A DNA stretch of 64,000 nt from Neonectria sp. B-13 (Eukaryota > Ascomycota > Sordariomycetes > Hypocreales > Nectriaceae): assembly GCA_002682825.1 (NCBI GenBank), contig NOKP01000016.1, positions 716,591 to 780,590 of the forward strand, written 5' to 3'. The notes below the pieces were generated by a model. It saw only the letters and a list, made by a program, of their open reading frames with translations. It searched no databases and was not told the DNA's origin. The position numbers and the translations under genes were made by a program. Positions 1 to 12,187 of this stretch are shown piece by piece. The stretch's first letter is position 1. Every line of letters begins with the position of its first letter.

Positions 1-1641
1 TGCCAGCGATGGCTGAGGCGGCGAACATGAGATACGCGTCGACGAGGTAGTTGAGGGCCTGAAGGAAAATGGACATGAGACCAAAACCGGTGCAGATGCC
101 ACTGAGTGCGGGGACGATCCAGTGGATATCCTTCGTGTATCCGGTCCTAAAAGGTGATGTTAGCATCTGCATCCAAAAGTTCAGGCGTAGTTGACTTACC
201 ATCCAAACCAGAAGATACCGATAGCAAAGGAGATGCCGCCAGCCATGACATTAGGCAGGCGCCATTCGGGAATCGGAATACCGTTGTTGGCTTCCAACTT
301 GCGAATATACCAGGGCTGCTGGGCAATGACGGAAATACCAGCCAGGAGCTGGCCGGTAATCATACCGAAGAAAGTCAGGCCCGAAGTGCCCAGAGTGAAA
401 CCGTGGACGCCAACAAAGACGAGCGGGTAGGCAGTAAGGAAGAGGTAAAGCAGGCCGTAAATGAAGCTCATGTAGATGGAGAGCAGCAAGATGATGGGCT
501 CGGTGAACAGCAGGCGCAGAGGTCGCGAGAAGTTCTTCTGGACAAGCTCCTTAAAGTCGACCTCGATTTCGTCCTGCTTGGCGTGGATGCCCCAGTTCTT
601 GGTACGGCGGCGTAGGTCGGCGGCCTTCTGGACGAGGATAACGGGAGGGTACGTCTCCTCGAGGAAGATGCAGTCGAGAAGGAAGGCGACGAAACCCATG
701 ATAGACACAAGGTACTCGGTCCAGCGCCAGCCCATGGAGGAGGATTCGGTGATGAAGCCGCCGATGAAGGGAGCAAGCAGAGGGCCTGTGAACACAGCCA
801 TGGAGAAAAGAGTAATGGCCGTGCCACGAGTGCGGTTATCAAACATATCGGAGAAGACGGCAGCAACGACGGCAAGTGGACAGGCACCAAAAAAACCACT
901 GAAGAAACGGCAGATCAGAATAGTTTGGATGTCCTTGCCAGTGGCACAGCCGATGGAGAAGACAGAGAAGCCAAACATGGCGATGAGAATGGGGAGGCGA
1001 CGGCCGCGCAGCTCCGACAGAGGAGCCCACAGAGACGGGCCAAAGGCGAAGCCGAGGACATAGAGGGCCGTTCCAAGTAGACCAATCTCACTGCTGACTT
1101 TGTACTCAGTGGCGACAGCCATGGTGGCGGCAGAGAAGATGGACGAGGTGAAGGAGGCCGTCATGGTGGTGTAGCCCAGAACAGCGGCAGTCAGAAGCTT
1201 CTTCTTCAAGGGCCAATTTTGAGAGTGCATGGGATCATTAGGCCCATCAAACTCGACGACATACTCCTCCTGCTCGGGCAGCGGCGGCGGAAAAGGCTTT
1301 CCGGCGCCAAAGGCTGGTAGCGGACGGCGCGAGGCCCGGCTGTTGGTGCGGGAGCGCAAGCCGCCTCCGACGGTGGCATTGTGCTGGCTGCGGTGGGTGG
1401 CGATACGGCTGAGCTCGGTGACGTGACGCTCGAGGTCGTTTTGCGTCGAGATGCGGCTGAGGACATTGAGATTGTTGTTGTTGGCGTTGCTGCGACGGCG
1501 GGCTGACGATGTGGAGGACGAGGAGGCGGTCGAGGTGGAGAGCACACGCTCGATCTCGTTGCTGGCGCGCTGTTGGTAACGCTCGGGAGAGGCGTTTCGC
1601 TCGGCGTCGGCGAGCTCTTGATCGACAATGTCCATGGTCAT
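1..1641 (-). CDS. MFS multidrug/polyamine-type exporter (DHA1 family), 3' end beyond window
   Basis: Plasma-membrane proton-coupled exporter of the fungal DHA1 family (FLU1/TPO-like); substrate unknown. Exons on the minus strand are 1641-200 and 146-1 (continuing off the left edge), with a 53-nt GTAAGT...TTTTAG intron at 147-199; splicing joins the frames as ...WFGW-TGYTKDIHW. The start at 1641 was chosen because it sits in a perfect CACCATGAC context; an in-frame ATG exists at 1716 and another at 1635. The first ~110 residues are Ser/Thr-rich and probably cytosolic. Family features follow: a QNWP motif before the first membrane helix, the helix A-B segment with a PLSELRGRR loop, RTRGTA, and the GPLLAPFIGGFI segment of helix 5. 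About 529 residues are present, so only the last helices are missing. It lies upstream on the same strand as another transporter and an FAD monooxygenase. Confidence 0.9.
147..199 (-). other. Intron of the MFS exporter gene
   Basis: 53-nt intron with donor GTAAGT and acceptor TTTTAG on the minus strand. The upstream open frame would stop immediately at the donor (TAA), so splicing is needed to complete the transporter. Confidence 0.9.
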
Positions 1642-3581
1642 GGTGGAGTGAGTGGCTCGCAATTGAGCGAGAGAGGGTAAGTGTGCGTGTGTATCAGATG
1701 TGTCTCCAGATGTCAATTGACTAAGAGGAAGGAATAGATGACACTATTGAGTGAATGAGCCCGGGGAATACAGATTAATATGGTGGAGTAGATCTGAAGA
1801 ATAAAAAAGATCAGAGGAGAAGGATAGGAAGGGGGTGACGTCCGTAGTAATAAAGTATAACTTAATTCCGGCGGAAGACATCCAACCCTGGTTCAACCCG
1901 AGCAGCCTCCACTCCTGCAACAGCTTAGTGAGCGCGACTCTTGCAGCTATGACGCACACTCCGAGCTATCACTGAAGCCGGCCGCTTTTCCGGGGACAAC
2001 CACTCGATCCCACCGGGCAGCGACGCTAAGGCAGGACGACGGCGAAACCCCCGAGGCCGAACAACGAATGTTTGCGGGCGAGTGGACTACACGACAGGCA
2101 CCTGTACCAGAAGGGGATCAAACCTAGCGGTCTACTTCCTCGTCATTGCTCGGCACTTGATGGATCTCGGTGTTTTTTTTTTTTTAAATATATCATACAG
2201 GGGACTCGTCTGGAATACGTGGTATAAAAAGTGGGAAAGCGCATGATAGTTCTAGGGGTATAAGTCGAACCTGAACCGGGGGCCTTGTACACACGCGCGA
2301 GGGTCCGAACCACAGCCAAGAATAGTAAAAAGAGAAAACGAATACACTAACCTGATAATTACTCACATGCGCCTGGTCCATCTCCATCATGGATCCCTCC
2401 CCTGGAAACCAGATCCAACAAGTTCCCTCCCTCCAAGAAAAATCTCTGCTGTGGTGGTGGGCGCACAGTCGCTCCCTCAACCCACCGGAGCCAAGGACCC
2501 ACCCACTCTCGGCAGCCGCTCTCGGCACCGGTGCCGTGTCTGGCATGGATAGCACCTGTTCATCCCAACCAACAAGTACGGATCTGATTTGGAAAGGATT
2601 ATGAATGCGGCCACTCCTGTAGTTGGTGCAGCACGGTGCGATGATCGCCCAGGGGATTGTTCAGCCTCTTCTTTCTCTTTGCTTCCCCGAAGACGTGCCG
2701 TATTACCGATGGAAACCTCCAGCCAATTCTCGTCGTCTCGGCCGCGGACCTCCCTTCGGCGCCGAACCCCATCGACATCCCCCTCCCCCTGCCGGCGTGT
2801 AACGGTACGGAGCTGCTCAATCTAACACAAAACATCGGATATATCAAAACTAATTAGCCATCTCCATTATTGGGCTCCAAGTACGTACACCTGGCGCCGG
2901 ACGGGCCCCGCCGCCTCCTGGAACTCCGGGGAGGGTAGCTGTACCAGGGAACGAGTAGTAAGTCAACAGGGCCCGTTTGCTCAGCATTTCAAAGAAAAAG
3001 TCTCCGTAAACAGCTATTGCCGGCCATCCTAGCTCGCTCCGCTATCCGAATTTTGCACGTACGTACGAAGGGGTTTTGCTGCTTTATCATCAGCTGTCCG
3101 GGGCGTTGAGGCGGCCGAGCGCGGTGCCGAGGGTGGTGCTCCACTTCTTCGCTCTCTCGCGGGTTCGCGTCAGTTTTTTTTCGGTCGGCGCATCGCATCG
3201 CATGACGCCGTCTCTCCCTCCTAACGGCGGCACAGTGATGTAATTTCTCGGCCTAGGCGACGACTTGCTTGAAGAGGGGCAGGGGTCGGCGCCACTAGCT
3301 ACCACGTTAGGTAGTGTGTTTTGGTTGCGGCATGTCGTTGCGGTGGGGGACTGACGTGCCGTAGCTTGCCGTTGGTAGCCAGCGGTTCAGTGCAATTAAG
3401 GTATGGATTAGATAGGGTGAGGCCATTCGGATCTTCTTGGCCACCTCCAGGAGAAATCTCTTCAGGTCATTCATCACTCACAATCAAGATAAGCGACACG
3501 TCAGTTCGATCCCCTGTCTTGCATCGCATCTAATCTCTAGACTCTACCGTTGACAGGCCTTGTCTATCCACATCCATTGCT
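1642..3581. other. Intergenic region between MFS exporter and sugar transporter
   Basis: No credible gene. Holds the promoter/leader of the MFS exporter (right of 1641) and the 3' end of the inositol-type transporter. A run of T bases lies near 2172-2185 and a TATAAAAAG string at about 2222. Short open frames on both strands lack ATG starts, splice structure or recognisable domains. Confidence 0.6.
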
Positions 3582-5305
3582 TCATCGAACCCCCCACCCG
3601 TTCTCCAAAAGCGCCGTCGCCTCCTCCAGGCTCAAGCCCGCCGTCTCGGGGTATATCCGCCAGATCAGCCCGTATCCAACCACGCACACCATCGCATACA
3701 GCACAAACGTCCACGACGGGCTCAGGGCGTCCATCATCGGCAGGAACGTCAGTCCGACCACAAAGTTGGCGCCCCAGTTGGTCGCCGTCGACACTCCGCT
3801 GCCCAGCGACCGAACCGCCAGCGGGAACAACTCGCTCTGCATCCACGGCACGTTGCCCATTCCGATCGCGTACGATGCCACGTACACCATGATGCTCACC
3901 AGCACCGTCATTCCGGCGATCTCGTGCTCGGAGTTGGCCGGCGCGCTGTCAGCTCTGCTGCTGACGTCCGACGACTCGCCGAGAGTGAGGAACGAGAAGC
4001 CGTATGCCGATAGTAACAGGCCCACGATCATGAACGGGATCGAGTAAAGCAGGATCCTCCTCCGCCCGACGCGGTCAATCAAGACCAGCGCCGCCAGCGT
4101 AAACGCAAAGTTGGTGACCGCTACCACCATGGACGTTAGGGTTGGGCTCTTGAATCCAACAATCGTAAAGATGGTGGCTGAAAAGTACATCAAAGAGTTC
4201 TATCCCAAGCGTCAGTTAGTAGTTGATCCGTAGTATCATCGTAGACCAGTCAAGTCAAGTCTCAAGGTTGACTTACGAAACCACAGAGCTGTTGGAAGCC
4301 CTGGAGAAGACACGCAATAGCCAAAGCTCGGCGGTGCTTCCCAACGCTGATCAAGGTGTGCCATTCGCCCAGCCACTTCCACCGGCTGGACGTCTGGTGC
4401 TCTCGCAGTCGCTGTGCCTCGTACTCCTCCCGCACTTCCATCTCAATTTCCTTGACCAACCCGTCGGCGCTGTGTATCGACCCCGCGCCGTTGATCTTCT
4501 GGATGATTGTCTTGGCCTCGCCCGAGCGACCAACCTTGACGAGCCATCGCGGCGTCTCGGGCATGAAGAAGATCATGACGCCCTGGATCAACGCCGGCAG
4601 CGCCCCCAGGCCTACCATCCACCGCCACCCGGTATCCTTGGAACCAAACGTCGAAAACGCCCATCCGACGACGTACGCAACCACCTGGCCGCCGGTGACG
4701 AACATGGAGTTTGTCGTCACCAGGCGGCCGCGGTATGAGGCCGGCGCCACCTCGGAGATGTACAGCGGAACGACGAAGCTGGCAGCTCCGACACCCGCCC
4801 CGATGATGCACCGCCCGATGACCATAACAGGAACCGTCGAGCTCCAGGCCTGCAGCAGGGCGCCCACTGTGAAAAGTACGTCGGCGTAGAGGATAACGCG
4901 CTTGCGGCCGAAGCGGTCGGCGAGGACGGAGGAGAAGGGCGAGATGAACAGCGCGAAGAGGGAGGTCGACGACGTGATGATGGACTTGTCCAGCGAGGTC
5001 AAGTTGCGGCCGGAGAGGGAGGTGCCCATCGAGACAAGCATGGCGGACACGACGCCCGTGTCATCTGGAGCGAACCCATCGTTAGCAATCGACACCCTGG
5101 GCAATGGAATTTGCAGAAGCCTACATCCAAACAGCAGGCCGCTGATACCGGCAGCAAAGGTCAAGGCGAGAACGAAGGTGCTGGGTCCGGAATCCGCAGT
5201 CTTGCCGGGCTCCGCTGCGTACTGGGCCTCATCGACGTCATATTCGAGGTCTTCCTCCGAGTCGCGACGATCGTCGGAAATCAGCGGCGCCTGCGAACTA
5301 GCCAT
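3582..5305 (-). CDS. MFS sugar transporter, myo-inositol (ITR) type
   Basis: Proton-coupled uptake transporter of the sugar-porter family, closest in motif pattern to fungal myo-inositol transporters. Exons are 5305-5125, 5064-4277 and 4199-3582, giving 528 residues. Intron 1 (5065-5124) is 60 nt and stop-free; its removal restores the diagnostic GYDTGVVSAML helix-1 motif. Intron 2 (4200-4276) joins LCGF to NSLMYFSATIF. Other family marks: DRFGRKRVIL loop, the GRCIIGAGVGAAS segment, PLYISEVAPASYRGR, the PETPRWL motif in the central loop, DRVGRRRILL, and PETAGLSLEE near the C-terminus. Residues 1-45 are acidic and cytosolic. The start has an AACATGG context. Substrate is inferred from family; other polyols or hexoses are possible. 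Confidence 0.92.
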
Positions 5306-5647
5306 GTTGACATGTCACGGCAATTTCAATCAGCCGTTTACTTTTGTCGCTATTTCTGGGAGCCCATGGAGAGAGCTGGCGTAGCTCATATAGGGGACAA
5401 GCCACGCCGGGCGTCGACGTTGATGGTGGATCAGCAGCGCCCCTGGTCACGCGGATTGCGCCTCGGAATTGTGTCCGAAAAGCGTATGTTAAGTAGTGAC
5501 TTCTATTATTTACATAATCCTACAGCATGGTAAGTACTGTCTTAGCGCCAACCCAAACCTCCTTCGTATCACAGAATATCATCAATTCTTCAAACAGCCA
5601 TTCATACATGCGACACCCAACGATAGGTGAATTCGACCCATCTGGAT
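5306..5647. other. Intergenic: promoter of the inositol-type transporter and 3' end of the monooxygenase
   Basis: 342 nt between two minus-strand genes. Nothing coding is supported; it must hold the terminator of the FAD monooxygenase and the promoter of the transporter. Confidence 0.6.
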
Positions 5648-6953
5648 TCAGCCCATCAATCCCCGACAAAAGTAGTATCCATACACAGCCGCTGTGCCCA
5701 ATGGCTTCAGCGCCCACGGCAGCCTGTGCCTGACGTGCCGATTCATCGACTTGGCCATGACAGTCTTGGGCGCTCCAGGCGTAAACATCCAGTCCTGAAG
5801 GAGACCGTACGTTAGCTCCTGGACCTGGGAGACACGGGCATGCATGGTCTTTTCAAAGTCCACGATCGCCTGGTCCAGCCCGTCGCTGTCTTTGGACGCA
5901 GCCCCGTTGATGACCTGTGCCAGCAGCATCGCATCCTCGAGGGCCTGGTTCACACCTTCTCCCGCGTACGGAGTCATGAGATGAGCGGCGTCGCCAATAA
6001 GGGTGAATCCCGGTGTATGCGTCCAAGTTGCACCTACGGGCAGCATATATAGCGATCGTGGGTTGCATCTTCCTTGTGTCCGCTCGAGCGCATCCCGCAG
6101 CTGAGGGCACCAGTCCGCAAAGGTGCTATTTAGGAGTGCTGTCATCGTCTCGCGCAGGTTGTGCGCATCGTAGCCGCACTTTTCAGGCTTCATCCAGTCC
6201 GCGGCCTCGTTGACGTAGGCGGCGTAGATGCTCAGGCTGCCGTCGCCCATTTGCTGTATTGACATGCGAGCGCCTTCGGTGCTCGCGAAGATGCTGCCTC
6301 GGTTGACAAGCTTGCAGAGGTCGGGAGCAGTCTTCTCAGCATCGAGAATCTCTAGCTCGTGTAATGCGATTCCGGTGTACTCAGGCACGAGCTCTAGGGC
6401 TATCTCTTTGCGGACCTTGCTCCATGCTCCGTCAGCGCCTACGATGAGGTCGAATCCGTCCTCGGTAGTGTGTTCGAAGACAAGCTTGCGGCCGTCGATG
6501 CTCTTAAGACGGTGACCCCATTTGATCGTTCCTTCTGGGAGTGAAAGAGAAAGGATCTCACGAAGCTTGGAACGGTCGACTTCAGGGCGCTCCTCGACAT
6601 TTGTCGCAAGCTTGTTGTCGGCGTTGCGCACGAGGTAGTATTCGAGGTCCTTGTCGACAATGGCCATGTACTGCCCGTCGTATCTCGCATGTTTGAGGAA
6701 CTCCTCAAAGAGTCCGGCTTCTTTAAGGGCCGCTAAGCCGGTAGCGGTGTGCAAGTCCAATGTTCCGCCCTGGGATCGAAAGTCTGGTGAGGCTTCTCCT
6801 TCGAATACGGTGACGTCAATGCCGCCGAGATGAAGCAGCCTCGCAAGCATGCAGCCTGCGTAAGGTTAGAACATAGGGTTTTGTGGTGCTAATGAAAGAG
6901 TGAAACTTGCCGGCGGGACCAGCTCCGATGACTGCAACCTTGCGGTTGACCAT
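5648..6953 (-). CDS. FAD-dependent monooxygenase (TetX / salicylate-hydroxylase-like)
   Basis: Class A flavoprotein monooxygenase: NAD(P)H reduces FAD, which then hydroxylates an aromatic or polycyclic substrate; substrate unknown. Exons are 6953-6911 and 6855-5648, 416 residues. Exon 1 encodes the N-terminal FAD loop (AVIGAGPAG, residues 7-15) and exon 2 completes it (C-MLARLLHLGGIDVTVFE). The DG motif (VGADGAWSKVR) and the GD motif (IGDAAHLMTPYAGEGVNQA) are both intact, so the enzyme is probably active. The 55-nt intron (6856-6910) has a GCAAGT donor instead of GT; no GT donor nearby keeps the frame. The start ATG sits in ACAATGG. It faces BUD6 across a 2.1-kb divergent region. Similar proteins occur both as detoxifying enzymes and in secondary metabolite clusters. 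Confidence 0.9.
6856..6910 (-). other. Non-canonical GC-AG intron
   Basis: 55-nt intron of the FAD monooxygenase. On the minus strand the donor reads GCAAGT and the acceptor TTACGCAG. The splice lies inside the dinucleotide-binding motif and restores a perfect GxGxxG, which supports the site strongly. Confidence 0.88.
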
Positions 6954-7116
6954 TGTAGAAGTCTTTGATGGAATTGGTAGATGAAAGGATGGGATATGGT
7001 CGTTACGGGAGAGCGTTGCGTGACGTTGTGGCTATTGTCGTTGTTACATGCGCATCAACCCAGAGGAGAATGAGGCTGTAGGTATCGTATTAATGCGAGC
7101 AGGAGGGCTGTTTGGT

Positions 7117-7130
7117 CCTTTTATCCCTTT
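7117..7130 (-). promoter_or_regulatory. Possible TATA-like element of the FAD monooxygenase
   Basis: On the minus strand the sequence reads GGGATAAAAGG about 165 nt upstream of the monooxygenase ATG, a plausible TATA position allowing for a short leader. Weak evidence from sequence alone. Confidence 0.3.
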
Positions 7131-8537
7131 GACTTAGTCTCAAAGCAAAGTCGTTGCCTGAGACAATGCAAACCGGCCTTACGGCAGCCAACCCGCCGTT
7201 GGTTGGGGCCGGAGTTGGAACTCAAAGTCAGAAGCCGTCGGTTAGACCGGCACATGTCTTCAGCGGTTTCAGCCCTGTTGCGTCAGTATGCTTCGCATGC
7301 GGCCTACGCAATGCCAGCTTTGCTTAGCCTGCACCCACTATGTGGGTATTATTTGTCTGTTTCGCCTTGCATTTCAGCTCGATTCACGAGTTGGTAGGAT
7401 TGTGTTGTTGGCCGAAGGGTACAATAACATGTACCAGCACGGTACTCGGCAGGCAGCTGCCATGAGTCAAACTTTGGGGTGCGGAACAAACCGTCTCTCA
7501 TGTACGAACCTACAGTATCCTTATCATGTCGAGCCTACGTACTGTAGTATGGATATGGACTTCCGCTGCCATTGAGGATTGCGTTGGGCTGGGGTGTTGG
7601 GGCTTATGGCTGGTCAGCCCAGCCCAGCAGGAGGTTAAACTGTCATAGAAGCCGGTGGCGCACCGCCAGAGCGGTAGCGAACGTCACTGCGGTCTAAGCG
7701 CTCGAAGCGGTCCGGAAATCTGCACACCACCTCAATGGGCATTGGCTACGTGTCGATGGAAGTCCCAAGTCTAGGTTCGTTTTCAGCCCAAAAGGTCATG
7801 TGTGTAGGGTAAGCTGGGGGCCAATGGCGATTGCGGGATAACTAGCGGTGGGATGGGAGTCCGGGGCTGGACAATGCCAGGAAACACCGTGCCCGGCCGA
7901 GTGAGAGTGAGATGCAGCTGGACGGAGCCAGACAAGTGAAGGCGCAGGTCAGCTGCAACGAATGTTCAGCTGCAATACCTAGCTTTTAGTGCATGACTCG
8001 GTGGGAGACGGCGGGTGCTACTGCTATGTCTGGAGCATAACACTATTTGTCTGTAACATCCCCCTTGGACCGTTGTCATGCCAGCTTGGAGCGCAGTGAG
8101 GGTTAAACCAGATGGTTTCCTCGCCGACACCCAAAGAGCCTAGATCCATGTCGACTCTCTTTTTTATTTTAGTGTGTGTGCTGCGGTGCTCGACGTAGGT
8201 ACCCGAACACGGACCCAGTCGGCGGCCACCCCACGGACAAAAGGTGCTGTACTTCTTCAGCTGAACAAAGATGGAGAAGCAGTAACGAGGAAGGCTGCAG
8301 CTTGAAGGTTCTTCAAGGAGGGGACTGGTGATTCTTCTTGGCAGATGTCCAGAACCACAATAAACAAGAGTCTATCTAATAAAGCATTATTTGTCTGTCT
8401 CTTGGGCTGTCTTGACTTGGAGGGAACCGCGCAGCACACGCCATGGTGGCACGTGCGGACGCAGGGGTTCGCGGGACGGTCCACTCCCAGCACAGGCGCT
8501 GTAGTCCATCCGCAGAGACGGACCAGAGGTACATCCC

Positions 8538-8570
8538 TTGTACAGTGCTCGGCGCACGAGCACTGTACAA
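8538..8570. repeat. Perfect 14-bp inverted repeat with 5-nt loop
   Basis: Arms TTGTACAGTGCTCG and CGAGCACTGTACAA flank the loop GCGCA. All 14 pairs are Watson-Crick. It lies about 520 nt upstream of the BUD6 start, probably in the promoter or leader. It is neither inside a coding region nor followed by a T-run. Confidence 0.85.
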
Positions 8571-9091
8571 AGCACCTGGAGACCACCGTACGAATACCGT
8601 GCTGAAGCCATCATCCCTATCTCAGCCAGCCAACCAGCGCCAGCCATGGAAGCCAGTCTAGCATCCATCAGCACCTCCACCACCAGAGACCACGCCCACA
8701 GACCACCATCGCAGCCGCCCTGAACAAGATCAGTTTCCCCATATCAACATCATCGCCATCGCCATCGCCGTCGTCGTCGCCCACCACCCGACGAAGCCTC
8801 GCTCTCCGCTCCCGCCGCCGGCCGTGTCCCCGAGTCCGTTCCTGTCGCCATCGCCGCGCCCGCCTGTCGCTCGCTGTTGTCGCTCGTTAGATGATGCTTG
8901 CCACCCCGCCACGGCCTCTCCCGAACCCCCATCTCTGAGCGCAGCGCTTCGCTTCGACTCTCCGAGACAGCTCGCCTCCTCCCGCCCGGACCGTCTCGCC
9001 AGCTTTCCGCCCCTAGCTCTTGACAGCCCGCGTCTACAACCACACCTATCTCGAAGCGCATCGTACTAAGAGGAGGGCTGAACACTCCGCC

Positions 9092-12000
9092 ATGCAGTCG
9101 TCGACACCGCGTTCTTACGCCCACCGTCGCTCGCCCGGCGCAGAGCCTGGCCCGCCGCCTAACGTCCCCGTTCGCTCCATATCTCCCGCTATCGGTATCC
9201 AACCTCGTTCTTCCACAGCTTCGACAAGATCTATGCAATCTGCAGGTTCCCGCAGGATGAACCGTGAAGTACGTAGCGTCGCCGGACGTAACCCGAGCTT
9301 CTCACCCACCCGCATACCTCCCTGCGAACCTCTCCATGCCTCTCTCCAAGCCTGTTGTCATCAAGTTCACTCGCTTACCACATTTACTTCTTCCTAGGGC
9401 TCCGGCAGCGGCTCCAACATGCCTCTCTCCCAGATCGAAAAGAGCGTTACCCACCTCCTCGTTGCGACAAAACAGCTCCTCGAAACCCTGACGCAATGGT
9501 CCCGCGGCCAGGCTACTGACGCACAGGTGTCCGACGTCTATGTACGGCTAGGTTACGAGTTCAATATGGCGTGCCGAGCCTTTACCGCCATCAACGTCGA
9601 CACATCTGACCTGGGCAACGTCCCTGACCTCTTGCGACATATCCTTGAAGCCACCCTGAGCCAAGAGGCCAGCTCCGAGAGCTTGGAGAGATACCTGCCC
9701 AGGATACGAGACATCATCATCAACCTGCTGCACGGCCTCAAGCGCAAACAGCAAAGACTCCGCCAGAAGCAGGCTCGCGATCGCGACGGGGCTGCCGCTC
9801 CTGACCGGACCACCAGCGTCAGCACCGTCGGCAGCGCGAACAGTGGATTGACCAACATGCTAGAGGAGGGTTTGGAGAATGGTTTCCATGCTGAGCCCCA
9901 ACCCGTCGAACCCACTCCTCAGGCGACCACACCGGCGATAAACCAGTCCCCGAGCCGTCGATTCAACGCTCTCCGCGATCGATCTAGAGGGTCCGTCAAT
10001 TCAGAGCAGTCGTCGCTATCCAGCAACACAATGCAGAGCATGCCCGTCGTCCCTCCCTACCCGGACGCTGATAATACGATGCCTTCTGCGCCTCCCACAG
10101 AGCTGAATATCGATTCGTTTCCTCCGCCGCCGCCGCCGCCGCCTGATACAAAGTCAAGTGCCCTGGCGGCCTTGCAGAAGGGTGGAGACTTGGAGCGGCG
10201 AGCGTCCCGGAGATACTCACAGTATCAAATATCTAAGCATCTCGGAGGCGCGAACGGTGTACCGATTCTCCCACCGCAGACCACGCCAGTGCCAAACAGG
10301 GGGAGAAAGGAAGCAAGGGAATCGCTACGAGCTGTGCAGGTCCGAGAGACGCTACGACATAATCGTAATACCTCAAACCAGTCGCTGCGAACGGCAGCGG
10401 TCGAGGCATCCCCAGTCAGGATACCGAGCAGCGTCTCCGAGGAACCTGCAGTCGCGGAGCTGCCTGCTACGGCAGATAGCCCCTCTGTCCAGAGCCCTGA
10501 GGAGAAGTATGCCGCCAGTGCGACGCTCAATGGTCCACCTATTGATCCCATCTTCATGGATGACGACCCTCCGAAGGACAACGAAGCCAAACTTGCGCAT
10601 GCCAAGCTCAACCAGGACAACCCGCCTACACCACCGCCAAAGCATAATGAAGCTTCGTACTTCCAAGACTCCCCCCCTCCGACCCCCACCAAGGATCTCA
10701 CCTTGTTCCTCCAGTACAAGTCCAAGGTGAAGAAATTTGTTCTGCCAGAGGGACGGGACGAGCTTTCCATTGGGCGATTGCAGCTTGCCTTTATCGAGAA
10801 GTTTTCCTGGAACACACAGCAAAACGGTGCCGACCTGCCGGAAATCTACATCCAAGACCCCGTTTCTGGCGTGCGACACGAACTGGAGGATCTGACGGAC
10901 ATTAAGGATCGGACTGTCTTGGTCCTCAACGTGGAGGCTCTGGACGAGGTGAAGCGACACATCGATGACGGCATGGCTTCTTTGACCCAGATCGTCCGAG
11001 ATGTCAAGCAAACTGTGGAGGACCAAGGGGCTGCAATTCAGCGCGTTTCTGACCGCCAGCAAGAGTCCGCCAGCGAGATGACCCGGATGACGCTGGCGCC
11101 AGCATCAGCGCCAGCATCAGATGGACCAAAGGCTCTCACCACCCCCGGACGGAAGCTTAACACTGGTCACATTGGGGAGCTTCAAAGCCTGCGCCGCGAT
11201 CTTGCTGTCATCCGTCAAACATACTCCAAGTTCCAGGCTGAAATCCAGGACTCGATGTCCACGATCCGCAGCAAGGCCGCCAATGTGAAAGTTGCCACAA
11301 CCAACGCAGCGACTCCTGACATTGAGGGAGACGCTGGCTACTCCTACGTCACCAATGGACGAAAGCAGCTCAACTCGGACTCGGACAGATTGGTCGGCAA
11401 GGTGGACGACCTACAGGATCTCATCGAGGATCTGCGGAAGGATGTCGTGCTCCGTGGCGTACGGCCCCTGCCGCGGCAGCTGGAGTCGGTGGCGAAGGAC
11501 GTTACTATGTTGACAAACGAGCTGAAGAAGATGGAGGAGTACATGGGCCAGGAAAAGCCCATCTGGACCAAGATCTGGGAGAAGGAGCTCGAGGATGTCT
11601 GCCAGGGCCGCGACGAGGTTCGTCTTATGGAGGACCTCTTGGTGGATCTGCGAGACGACCTCGAAAAGGCCTCGGAGACGTTCACTCTTGTGGAGCAGGC
11701 TACCAAGGAGCAGATGAAGGACAACGGCACTGGCGCCAGCGCCGGCAACGCCCGCCAGTTCTCCAAGGGCCTGAACAAGATTGGGAACAGCCTCGATCAG
11801 AACGCAGCCAAGGAGGGTGTCCTCGGCGAAGTCCGCGCCTTGCAGCCAAACCACGAGGACCGCCTCGAGGCCATCGAGCGTGCCGAGAAACTGCGTCAGA
11901 AGGAGCTCGAGACCCGCGCAGGCAACCCCATTTTGAGTGAGATAGTCAACGTCGTCGCCGAAGGCAAGCTCAAGAAGTCTGGCGGTTTCGAAGAGGTCGA

Positions 12001-12187
12001 GCGCGCCCGCAAGGCCAAGGACGACCGCATCCGCCGCGAGGTCTGGGAGCGCCAGAACGGCATCGTCCCGGACGACCCCGTCGGAGAGGACGAGAGCGCG
12101 CAGGCCGAGGCGGACGGAGAACCCGGGAGCCCACCTCCGGCGCAACCGGATGGAGAGGCCGGCGCGGAGCCAGTCAACGGCGCATAG
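9092..12187 (+). CDS. bud6: Bud6/Aip3 actin-interacting polarity protein
   Basis: Actin- and formin-binding polarity factor that acts at hyphal tips and septa, helping formins nucleate actin cables. Exons 9092-9268 and 9398-12187 give 988 residues; the 129-nt intron (GTACGT...TTCCTAG) is in phase 0. The conserved N-terminal fungal segment starts near residue 67 (MPLSQIEKSVTHLLVATKQL) and includes a helical region ending in a basic KRKQQRLRQKQ. Residues ~200-490 are disordered and Pro/Ser-rich, with a run of eight prolines near residue 305. The AIP3 core starts near 492 (LTLFLQYKSKVKKFVLPEG) and continues as coiled coil to about residue 935; the C-terminal tail is acidic and Pro-rich. Exon 1 encodes a Ser/Arg/Pro-rich leader peptide. 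The gene converges on ELP1, stop to stop 462 nt apart. Confidence 0.95.
10125..10143 (+). repeat. CCG trinucleotide run encoding polyproline in Bud6
   Basis: Tandem CCG units giving eight consecutive prolines, a profilin/SH3-ligand-like stretch in the disordered part of Bud6. Confidence 0.8.

Larger units (their letters stand above)
6954..9091. other. Divergent intergenic region between FAD monooxygenase and BUD6
   Basis: About 2.1 kb with no supported gene. It contains a TGAGTCA (Gcn4/AP-1-type) site at 7463-7469, a perfect hairpin at 8538-8570, and a CG/ATC-rich leader (repeated cgccat/cgtcgt near 8752-8782) leading to BUD6. Short open frames here have no domains. Confidence 0.6.
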
